NCBI GenBank assembly: GCA_907163375.1 | Contig: CAJQUW010006380.1 | Location: 1 to 64,000, forward strand | Reading direction: 5' to 3' | DNA from: Prostheceraeus crozeri | Lineage: Eukaryota > Platyhelminthes > Polycladida > Euryleptidae | Length of the DNA: 64,000 bases | Part shown: positions 1 to 6,840 of the stretch, piece by piece | Position numbering within the stretch: position 1 is the first letter of the stretch | Layout of the letters: each line of letters opens with the position of its first letter | The notes under the pieces: model-generated | Database searches by the model: none | The model's input: only the letters and a program-made list of their open reading frames with translations | Told to the model about the DNA's origin: nothing | Translations under genes and position numbers: made by a program

Positions 1-1820
1 TGAGAAAAAAGAACACATTTTATGTGATTTCATTCATGATAAGGATGTTTTATATGGAATAGTTGAGAAGATGTTTCAACCTATTTTCTACCATCCTGTT
101 TGAGCAGACTTTACAACTTTCAAAATTTACCTGATCATCTGCTGTCATATTTAATGATCTGTGATAGAGTTCACTATCATATTTTTGTTGAAATTTACTA
201 GCACTTTCCAGGAATTGCAAGAATTTGTGTATACAATCCTCACCTTGCCAGACGTACATTTTATTATTTTTATTTTGGAAATGATTATGCCATACCTCAT
301 AAAAGGATATGGCTGCTGGCTTGTGGATGTTATCATCAATATAGCATTCGATGTCAGCATAGATGACACGAAGAGGACTACCATTCTCTCTATATGAAAA
401 GATTTTATCTTTGGGCATGCGTTCCATTTGCAATTTACCTCGCTTACACCATTCATAGTGTGTTTGAAATTTATCTTTTGACCAGAAGAATCTCATACAA
501 CGGTCACATATGAAATGCTCCCCCTTTTGGATGTTAAGTGGGAATATAGTCGATGAATATTTGGAATACCGCAGTAATGCCATTGTTGACTGCTATCCTC
601 ATATACCAACAAGAGGTTGACAACACGATCATAAGTTGATGAACGTTTGTTGTAGCGTACACCTCTAAGTCCTTTTTGCCAGACGTGAACGACTATTTTA
701 ATTTCATTTAATTTTTCAAATTTCTCTATATCTTTCAATTTCATATCTTCACTATTGCAGTCATCAAATTTCAATTCATTCTCCCATTGATGATATTTGG
801 TTTTACGGAAGCGGTTGTTCTGTACATCATGATAGTGGAGAATGGATAAAACCGCATACTTAAAACAGTGCGATTCAAAATCTATAGAAATGACTGCTTT
901 CTTATCTTTTAACGTTTTTGGAAGATTGAAGGAGCCTCGTCCACTGTAATTTTCTAATAGAGTAATTTTAAACATGGCAGATTCTACACCATCAAAAATC
1001 AGACCACTATCGCGCTCGTTAAATTTATCGATATTTGATTTTAACCCTTGAATGTGAAAATTTAACCATACTTCTTTATCTACTACCTCTGTAGCAGGAG
1101 AGGAGGGTATGTGAAACTCCAACCTCTGCACTATTTCGCCAGTATGATGGTCAACTTTAACATATTTTATTTTAAGGTAGATGAGCGTTTTTATTCTAAA
1201 GTTGTCTAAATTTCTAAAGAGCGCATCTATCAATATTGAATTTTGATGAAACCACTCCGGAAAATCAGCAATGGTTTCTGAGGATTCCATATGGTAATTT
1301 CTCACTACATTATTGAGCGACACTTCAGTGAGACGGATAGAGGAGGTGCTGTTACTATAACTATCATTTGTATGCGTGTGGTGAAGTCTATGTGAAGATA
1401 ATTCAAAACGTGTTTCAAAAGATTGAGTGCAAAAGTCGCAAGTAAAGGAGACATGTTGAATATAATCATCCTCACCTCGGGAGATTGATGATGTCTTGGG
1501 TTGACATACACGTTGTCTGATGTGTCGGGCGAGATCACGCTTCCTTGTAAAGATGTGACCACAATCAGCACATTCCCGCTCATTAGATTCCCGCGACTGA
1601 CCGCTTGAGCTGGTACTAACATCACCTGAAAGAGAAATCATTCTATCATCTCTATTAAAGCTATAGTTTATTGTTACAACCTACCTTCACTTAACAGCTC
1701 TAAAGTTTCCTCGAGAAGGGAGCGTTTTGGTGATGAAGTAGATGGCTGAAATTGAGAAAGATGCTATTAACCAAACGTTTGAGGGAGATGAGTGAGGAAT
1801 TCTTCAACTTACCATTTCAA
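1..1820 (-). pseudogene. DNA polymerase B, N-terminal half (fossil, runs off the window)
   Basis: The region encodes the N-terminal half of a large family-B polymerase as found in Polinton/adintovirus-like elements. Near the N-terminus are two C2H2-type zinc-finger motifs (ECADCGHIF... and FTCDFCTQSF...HRLHH). A conserved region follows with the motif KYHQWENELKFDD, and then FICDRCMRFF, another Cys-pair motif. The exonuclease I motif YADIECYID supplies the paired acidic residues (D-x-E) of proofreading. The polymerase palm domain lies outside the window to the left. Short leader exons with canonical splice signals appear between about 1,620 and 1,820. The gene appears broken, with about one visible break, and is described only as a fossil. 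The assignment to family-B polymerase is by motif; the exact virus-like family is inferred. Confidence 0.72.
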
Positions 1821-1940
1821 CGAAAACAAGTTTAAGTATGATACTTCAATGTCAGAAAATTGTATAGTTTATCAAAATAGAGACTTCACTTATTCTCAAT
1901 ACGTATCAAATATAGAATGAAAAATAAGTCTGTTTCCCCC

Positions 1941-1950
1941 CTTTTATATA
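1941..1950 (-). promoter_or_regulatory. TATA box of the polymerase gene
   Basis: The minus strand reads TATATAAAAG, a near-perfect TATA box, just upstream of the polymerase leader exons. Two ATTGGCT (CCAAT-type) motifs lie close by at about 1,966-1,990 and may serve the polymerase gene, the divergent plus-strand gene, or both. Confidence 0.6.
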
Positions 1951-2072
1951 CGCTCATACTCGGCATTCATTGGCTATTCATTTGATTGGCTACTTATTTG
2001 TACTTAAGCACTAAGAAATCAAGTTTATAGCATACAATTTGAAGTCATGAATTCGCCAACAGAACTCTCTCC

Positions 2073-2444
2073 GTGGACACATCAACTTGCCCTCCCGCTC
2101 CAAAGAAGGTGAAGTTGAAGAAGAAGAAAACAGTCGAGGATATTCCAAGCTTGGAGTATCCGTCTCTGACTGAGGAAGAGGAGATGGAAATGGTGTATGT
2201 GAGGTGGAAGTACCTACCATACAACAAGGAGGATGTGTCGAAGGAGGATGATATCAGTCTTCTCCATGACATACGGAGATGGTACAGCCCATCGTCCCAA
2301 CCCAGAAACGAAGTGGAATGGAAGTACGTCTTTGGTGTGCTGGCTGCAGCGGAGGAAAGACTGCGACAACTGAAATGCAGGTGTGATAACTGCGCATCGT
2401 TGTGGGACAATATCAGTACTGAAGAACTTCTAAATTATTTGTAA
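2073..2444 (+). CDS. Small acidic protein with basic N-terminal patch, unknown
   Basis: This is an open frame of up to 123 codons that I do not recognise. The N-terminus has a strongly basic run (PKKVKLKKKK) resembling a nuclear localisation signal. An acidic middle (LTEEEEMEM) follows, then a segment rich in Trp and Tyr. Near the C-terminus is a Cys cluster (CRCDNC). There is no ATG at the 5' limit of the frame: the first in-frame ATG is near 2,184, so the true start may come from an upstream exon. It lies divergently from the polymerase gene and probably shares its upstream region. The basic/acidic layout would suit a nucleic-acid-binding or nuclear accessory protein of the virus-like element, but that is inference. 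Confidence 0.45.
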   Translation: MDTSTCPPAPKKVKLKKKKTVEDIPSLEYPSLTEEEEMEMVYVRWKYLPYNKEDVSKEDDISLLHDIRRWYSPSSQPRNEVEWKYVFGVLAAAEERLRQLKCRCDNCASLWDNISTEELLNYL

Positions 2445-2891
2445 TTTCTGAATATATGTTTCATTTGTTATATCTGTCTGTTTTCACTTATTTCTGGGTA
2501 ATGTAGTCATCAACATCATAGTGAAAATCTAATCATTTGACAGCTCAGTATAGATCATAGCAGCTGATGCTAGACACTATCATTTTTCCAAAATACTACC
2601 TCAATCACTGAGGGAAAATATCAAAAAGTAGTGACATGCGGTTCTTTAGATTTGCTTAAAATCAAAGCATACTTGATCGTTTGGGAGCATCTGACACTCT
2701 TCTCTCACGAGTTGTTTTCGGTGTCCACTCTTCGTCTGTCCAGATAATTCTTACAGTTTTGTTACCACTCTCCTGACTACTCATGCCTTCATCGCACTCA
2801 TTGACGATCACAAAATTGTCATTTTAGCTGAGATTGACATATCTTACAATCTTCTGACTTTAACAGTCTTTATCTAAATTAGAGTGATTCT

Positions 2892-2933
2892 GATTGGCTG
2901 TTGAGGAAAGTATTGTTGAATATCCTATATAAA
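2892..2933 (+). promoter_or_regulatory. CCAAT and TATA promoter of the 2,985 gene
   Basis: GATTGGCT at 2,892-2,899 is followed by TATATAAA at 2,926-2,933. The ATG at 2,985 lies about 52 nt downstream of the TATA box, leaving room for a transcription start near 2,957-2,960 and a short leader. The same ATTGGCT motif occurs near 1,966-1,990 beside the polymerase gene. Confidence 0.55.
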
Positions 2934-2984
2934 TCAGGAGATTGCAGCACTTCTCATTCACATCATACGATCGAACAGTCTAGT

Positions 2985-3260
2985 ATGGCAAATTCTTCTG
3001 AAGCCTTGAATATTTTCTACAAAATTTTCGATGTTGTCGATGAATGGGACGAGGATGTGAACAGTGACAATAAACCCAAAATCGCCAATGTCGAGGAGAA
3101 GAGTGGTGACAAAAGTGACATCACCCAAGTTGTATGGAGTGAGGGCGAGTTCACACCAAAGACGACGCGACTAAGAAGAGTGCCGGATGCTCCAAAGCGA
3201 GTGGTATATTACAGGATTTATAATGACTTGAAACCAGTCCCACTGAACTTTGATAAATAA
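2985..3260 (+). CDS. Small acidic protein, unknown
   Basis: This is an open frame of 91 codons from the ATG at 2,985 (MANSSEALNIFYKIF). I prefer that ATG to the in-frame one further upstream because the TATA box at 2,926-2,933 lies between them. The protein is acidic in its first half (DEWDEDVNSDN) and basic in its second (TTRLRRVPDAPKRVVYYR). I see no zinc finger, membrane segment or signal peptide. The stop codon overlaps an AATAAA signal at 3,256-3,261. Its position inside the compact virus-like block suggests a small accessory gene, but I do not recognise the family. Confidence 0.45.
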   Translation: MANSSEALNIFYKIFDVVDEWDEDVNSDNKPKIANVEEKSGDKSDITQVVWSEGEFTPKTTRLRRVPDAPKRVVYYRIYNDLKPVPLNFDK

Positions 3261-3438
3261 ATCTAAAGAACTACATGTATTTGTTTTGCAATGTATTGAT
3301 CTAGAAATGGAAATAAAGGGAAGAATTTAGATATGGGGTTAATTGTATACATGGTTGTGAATATCATCACATTTATTATCGGTCTACTTTTCTATCAAAA
3401 GAGATCGTATTATTAGTAAAGAGAGAAGATGTATATGT

Positions 3439-3657
3439 TTGCGTGTGGCGCAAGAGTGCCCTCTCATTTCATCCCTTCATCATTTAGCCTCAATGATAGA
3501 GGCAGTTTTTAAGAGAACTCATGATTCATTCTCAGATAACGTATACAATGGAGAATTTAAAAGTAACCTGCGGCAGATAGCTAAGACTCAACCGATTGGC
3601 GTTCAAAGTGCTACGTTGAGCGAAGAGACCACGACGACCGTTGGAAAGTCGGATTAA
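3439..3657 (+). CDS. Uncertain small open frame in the virus-like block
   Basis: This is an open frame of about 72 codons (MRVAQECPLISSLHHLAS...) that I do not recognise. It ends just before a sequence resembling a splice donor (GGTAAGC, about 3,658-3,664). The next 200 bases are also largely open in another frame with coding-like composition. It could be an exon of a larger spliced plus-strand gene, or chance. There is no clear TATA box close upstream. Confidence is low. Confidence 0.25.
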   Translation: MRVAQECPLISSLHHLASMIEAVFKRTHDSFSDNVYNGEFKSNLRQIAKTQPIGVQSATLSEETTTTVGKSD

Positions 3658-3820
3658 GGTAAGCCTCAAGCCCTTGCCACACTCATCACTACGATATCAT
3701 CCGCTGTCTCAAGAGAGATCGCCCACCAGCAGGAAGAATTATACCGAAGTTCTCCGTGCCATGCAACGTTAAAGTTGACTGATGGCAGATGCAACTTTAT
3801 GATTTTATTTTTATATTTGT

Positions 3821-3879
3821 GTGATAGATTCAGTCAGACCGAAGTCTGTCCAGAGCAAACCACGAGGAGGTACTATCAC
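3821..3879 (-). other. 59-nt structured module, copy 1
   Basis: The ends are complementary (GTGATAG at 3,821-3,827, CTATCAC at 3,873-3,879). Read on the minus strand, an internal 5-bp hairpin has stem CAGAC/GTCTG and a TTCG loop, the stable cUUCGg tetraloop. The module lies directly downstream (minus strand) of the histone-like stem-loop at 3,894-3,909. It recurs at 4,290-4,348 with the same length and only two base differences that I can see. Function is unknown: it could be an RNA structure in pre-mRNA or a repeated DNA site. Confidence 0.6.
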
Positions 3880-3893
3880 TTTTTGCTCCATGT

Positions 3894-3909
3894 GGCTCTT
3901 AAAAGAGCC
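3894..3909 (-). terminator. Histone-type 3' stem-loop, copy 1
   Basis: The minus strand reads GGCTCTTTTAAGAGCC, a 6-bp stem with a TTTA loop. This fits the metazoan replication-dependent histone stem-loop consensus GGYYYUUYUNARRRCC at all 16 positions. The flanks also fit: CAAAC precedes it and ACA follows. A purine-rich stretch (GGAGCAAAAAG) starts about 5 nt downstream, where a histone downstream element would be. The stem-loop lies about 32 nt after the stop codon of the minus-strand gene at 3,941-4,204, which is the normal spacing in histone genes. It therefore probably directs non-polyadenylated 3' processing through SLBP and U7 snRNP. Confidence 0.7.
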
Positions 3910-3940
3910 GTTTGTAGCGTTCTCGTATGCGAATGCATAC

Positions 3941-4204
3941 CTAGATTTGGCCGATTCCGCTGAGAGAGACTTTTAATCTCTCTATGTCAGCGGCATCGAC
4001 CTCCTCTACTTCCATCCGACTGTCAGAGGGCGGAATATATCCCCACTCTGTTGAATCGTCATCATCGGTAACCGATGAGCCGATTCGAGCAAGATTGTTA
4101 TAGACTCGCTCTCGCTCCTCCATCTCTAGAAACTCAATAAGTAAATTTCTCGGTCTGAGCTGAGGCTTGTCAGGAGAGCTGACTGTCGTCTTAGGTGTTT
4201 TCAT
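3941..4204 (-). CDS. Small protein of 87 residues, unknown, with histone-type 3' end
   Basis: This is a complete open frame from the ATG at 4,204 (MKTPKTTVSSPDKPQLRPR) to a stop at 3,941. The N-terminus is basic with TP and SP sites; the rest is acidic (TDDDDSTEWGY, MEVEEVDAADIERLK). I recognise no family. It has its own TATA box at 4,241-4,250. A consensus histone-type stem-loop lies about 32 nt past its stop. With both ends of the transcription unit visible, this is one of the better-supported small genes of the virus-like block. Histone-like 3' processing would suit expression tied to S phase or replication. Confidence 0.55.
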   Translation of the reverse strand: MKTPKTTVSSPDKPQLRPRNLLIEFLEMEERERVYNNLARIGSSVTDDDDSTEWGYIPPSDSRMEVEEVDAADIERLKVSLSGIGQI

Positions 4205-4240
4205 GTTGGAGTATGGAATGAAAATGAAAGAGAGGAAATG

Positions 4241-4250
4241 GTTTATATAC
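4241..4250 (-). promoter_or_regulatory. TATA box of the 3,941-4,204 gene
   Basis: The minus strand reads GTATATAAAC about 37 nt upstream of the ATG at 4,204. That leaves a very short leader. It lies between the gene and the 3' module (4,290-4,378) of the preceding minus-strand gene, so the two transcription units are packed with almost no spacer. Confidence 0.55.
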
Positions 4251-4289
4251 CCCTCTGATACAAAGACATGACTCAGTCTTTCTAATTAT

Positions 4290-4348
4290 GTGATAGATTC
4301 AGTCAGACCGAAGTCTGTCCAGGGCAAACCACGTGGAGGTACTATCAC
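4290..4348 (-). other. 59-nt structured module, copy 2
   Basis: This is a second copy of the module at 3,821-3,879, with the same GTGATAG/CTATCAC ends, the same cUUCGg hairpin and the same length. The differences seen are in the middle, where this copy contains the palindrome CCACGTGG and copy 1 has CCACGAGG. It again lies immediately downstream (minus strand) of a histone-like stem-loop. Confidence 0.6.
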
Positions 4349-4363
4349 TTTTTGCCCCATGGT

Positions 4364-4378
4364 GGCCTCTTAAAGGCC
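4364..4378 (-). terminator. Histone-type 3' stem-loop, copy 2 (one base shorter)
   Basis: The minus strand reads GGCCTTTAAGAGGCC, a 5-bp stem with a 5-nt loop. It is one base short of the 16-nt histone consensus, but the flanks are textbook: CCAAC before and ACCA after. The purine-rich GGGGCAAAAAG follows at the same spacing as in copy 1. It lies downstream of the minus-strand coiled-coil gene. An apparent intron separates it from that gene, with donor GTAAGT near 4,461 and acceptor TTTTTCAG near 4,400. Confidence 0.58.
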
Positions 4379-4472
4379 GTTGGTTCGTTCACGTCGCATC
4401 TGAAAAATAGAAAGAAAATAGATGAAATTATATTCAAGTGATAGAGATGATATTAACTTACCATAAATTAAC

Positions 4473-5333
4473 TTAATCGGTTCGTTGAACCTTCGATGGC
4501 GGTGGATGGGGAAGATATTTGGCCGGTAGTTTCCGCTTGCGGTGGCGCAATTCCTTAATGTCACCATCATGCTTGATAAAGATGTGTAGGCAGCGCATCT
4601 CCGCCATCGCCCCATCGTAGCACTCGAATGTGGTGTCCAAGTCCTCACTTTCTATTATTATATTATCAACAGTTCTGCTGTTGACGACGGGAAGGTGGAG
4701 CGTTGTTCGTCTCTCCTCTTTCTTCTGGCTCTCAGTGAGGCTTACTTTAAGTTGTTCAAGTTTCAACTTTGACGTCTCTTCCTGAGCTTTTAAAGATTTG
4801 ATGTAGGTCGCCTGCTCAGTGACACGTTTTTCGCTGCTAAGCGCCCTTTCGCGGAAAGGTTCTAAATTTAGGACTTGAGTCTTTAGGGCCCGAATCTCGG
4901 CTACCTGACCTTTGAGGTGAAAATTCTCGTCCCTAAGAGCCGCACATTCGTTCTTATAACGAGCCAGTTCGTCCTTCAATTTGGTAAGTGCGTACTCCTG
5001 GCTCACTTTTGCGATCTGGGCATCCTTGTTCCAGCTTTCTGTTTGCTGCTTGATCCCCTTCTTTACTGGGAAAGACTGCTGCGTAATCGCTTTCTTTATA
5101 GGGGAAGACTGGTTTGATGGTTTTCCTATGTCTTCCACTTTGCTATTAATGACGACCTCCTCAGAATTGGAGTCGTCTGAGCTTTCCGATCCACTTAGAT
5201 GTTCTGTGGTCGGTGCAGTAGGAGTCAAGATGGTATCAATTGCATCTTGCAATTCTGCGTCTAGATCGACTGTTGTGTTGAAGTAGGGTGCGATCAATTT
5301 TGTGCCGATGTCGGATGACGTGTAGTTGGCCAC
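4473..5333 (-). CDS. Coiled-coil protein with upstream Cys/His-rich frame, unknown
   Basis: This is an open frame of 286 codons from the first ATG. It continues open upstream of that ATG to about 5,520 without a start codon, so its 5' part is probably an exon whose beginning I cannot place. The upstream part is rich in Cys and His (CSCGE...H..., GCIHCLKF, HAECP) and looks like a zinc-binding region. A Ser/Thr and acidic segment follows. Then comes a coiled coil of about 100 residues (from LKDELARYKNECAALRDE onward, with regular Leu/Glu/Lys spacing). The C-terminus is basic (RHRKRKLPAKY). I recognise no family. It ends upstream of the second histone-like stem-loop. The architecture would suit a structural or DNA-associated protein of the virus-like element, by inference only. 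Confidence 0.5.
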   Translation of the reverse strand: MANYTSSDIGTKLIAPYFNTTVDLDAELQDAIDTILTPTAPTTEHLSGSESSDDSNSEEVVINSKVEDIGKPSNQSSPIKKAITQQSFPVKKGIKQQTESWNKDAQIAKVSQEYALTKLKDELARYKNECAALRDENFHLKGQVAEIRALKTQVLNLEPFRERALSSEKRVTEQATYIKSLKAQEETSKLKLEQLKVSLTESQKKEERRTTLHLPVVNSRTVDNIIIESEDLDTTFECYDGAMAEMRCLHIFIKHDGDIKELRHRKRKLPAKYLPHPPPSKVQRTD

Positions 5334-5530
5334 CTTCTTGATCGGACATTCGGCGTGAGCGACGTAAAATGCCGTCTGGTCCTTGCCTTTTAAAAATTTT
5401 AGACAATGTATGCAGCCGGAAATAACAGCTCTTTCCTCGTGAAAGTGAGGAGTATTTTTATATTTGTTAATGTGGCGTTTAAATTCGCCGCCTCTCTTAA
5501 TCTCTCCACAAGAGCACTTTTAAGCAAAAA

Positions 5531-6370
5531 TCTGGAATTTCCTCCCATTTTCTGTAAAGGAAGGATGAAATAGAATTACTACTTATACCATTTATAACTT
5601 CAACGAATGAATACATTGACAATCATTTTAAAAATACAACTAATATGTCATTCAATACTTGAGGATAGACAAGCTAGGCTGATGAATCCGCTACAGGCAT
5701 TACTCAGAGGGGATCTTTTCCCGACTCCAAGGCCTCGGCCCTCAAATCCAACCTCCCGCGGACAGAGCGTGCGTCATATCACTGTGTTAATATTTGGACC
5801 TCAATTTTGACATGAAAACCGGTGGAGTTTTTTACATCAGGAAGCAAATCTCGAGCCGAAGCTTGCCTCTGACAACTTTATAAAGGTCTTTATTGCAATG
5901 AGAAGGTTTGAAAACCCCAAAAAAATCACCAAAAATAGCGAATTTTAATTTTTCGGCATTTAGAACTACTTATGAAACTTCGTAAGTAGTCTGTAAGCAT
6001 AGGTCTGATCAATGGCGATCGAATCTTTTTTGAATCAAGTAAAAAGGACTTGTAGAAGCAAAGTTACAAGTCTTTAAAGTTTTGGAGTCTTTTATGGCCT
6101 TGAGACTAAGAAGGCCATCTCCTGGCTAAACTTTAAGTCTGACGCCTTAGCTGATATCAGCAATGAAGTTTTCTAAGTCGGTTTCCGAAATTTGGAATGT
6201 CCGATGCTATCATCAGAGCTCAGAGAGACGACCTACCGTTGACAATCTCTCGTCTTAATGAAAAGTCTCATTCGGTTCCCAGGTTATATAGTTTGTGGCT
6301 ATCAGCTGATGACGTAATATCCATCATCCAAAAACTTTAAACGCTTCTATCGCCGATTCTAGAGGTCCGA
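5531..6370. other. No gene seen; short palindrome at 5,965-5,990
   Basis: I see no convincing open frame. A near-perfect palindrome at 5,965-5,990 (ACTACTTATGAA paired with ACTTCGTAAGTAGT) is the only structure noted. This may be the flank or end of the virus-like element, or the lead-in to the tandem repeat that follows. Confidence 0.4.
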
Positions 6371-6840
6371 TTGAGCTGGAAAGTCCCCACTGCGATGTAG
6401 AATTTGACGCTGAATCCGAATCTGGCCTCCGTTTTCCCATCCGATGCTTCATTTTGGCTATACAGCCCAAAACCATCCCAAATTCGCCGTTAACTCTGTC
6501 GTTTTTCCGAAAAATGTTGAAAATTTTTTCTCGCCGATTGAGCTGGAAATCACCCTACGGATGCAGAATTTGACGCTGAATCCGAATCTGGCCTCCGTTT
6601 TCCCATCCGATGCTTCGTTTTGGCTCTAACGCCCAAAACCATCCCAAATTCGCCGTTAACTCAGTCGTTTTTCCGAAAAATGTTGAAAATTTTTTCTCGC
6701 CGATTGAGCTGGAAATCACCCTACTGATGCAGAATTTGACGCTGATTCCAAATCTAATCTCAGATCTGCCATTGGAGCAGCCGTTTAGACGCTAGAGACC
6801 AAAAACATCTCAAATTCACCGTTAACTCTGTCGTTTTACA
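6371..6840 (+). repeat. Tandem repeat, about 166-bp unit, about 2.8 copies
   Basis: Units begin TTGAGCTGGAAA at 6,371, 6,538 and 6,704, giving periods of 167 and 166 bp. Each contains GAATTTGACGCTGAATCC..., GCCCAAAACCATCCCAAATT and CGTTTTTCCGAAAAATGTTG in the same order. The second and third copies are the most alike; the last copy diverges after about 6,735. Two 61-codon open frames at 6,444 and 6,610 exist only because the unit is repeated, and I do not treat them as genes. Confidence 0.9.

Larger units (their letters stand above)
1..5530. mobile_element. Polinton/adintovirus-like fossil, right part only
   Basis: This is a virus-like element that runs off the left edge of the window. The call rests on a minus-strand DNA polymerase B gene with N-terminal zinc fingers and an exonuclease motif of the kind found in Polintons and adintoviruses. 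It is followed by a compact set of small genes on both strands, several with their own TATA box. The right limit near 5,530 is where coding density stops; I could not find a terminal inverted repeat. No integrase, capsid or packaging ATPase is visible here, so the family call depends mainly on the polymerase. The polymerase part seems to have about one break, while the small genes look whole. Nothing in the window dates it directly, but the open state of the small genes argues against great age. Confidence 0.62.

Noticed and set aside
2600-2640. A third histone-like stem-loop with AAAAAGTAGTGACA downstream
   Set aside because: CCTCA/TGAGG with an ATCAC loop does not fit the histone consensus and lies about 160 nt after the nearest stop.
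3821-3879. Self-cleaving ribozyme or tRNA-like RNA
   Set aside because: There is no hammerhead core (CUGANGA...GAA), no HDV-type nested pairing and no B box, despite a 7-bp closing stem and a nearby T-run.
6444-6795. Two similar 61-codon genes
   Set aside because: They are the same frame read in two copies of a tandem repeat and have no recognisable protein.
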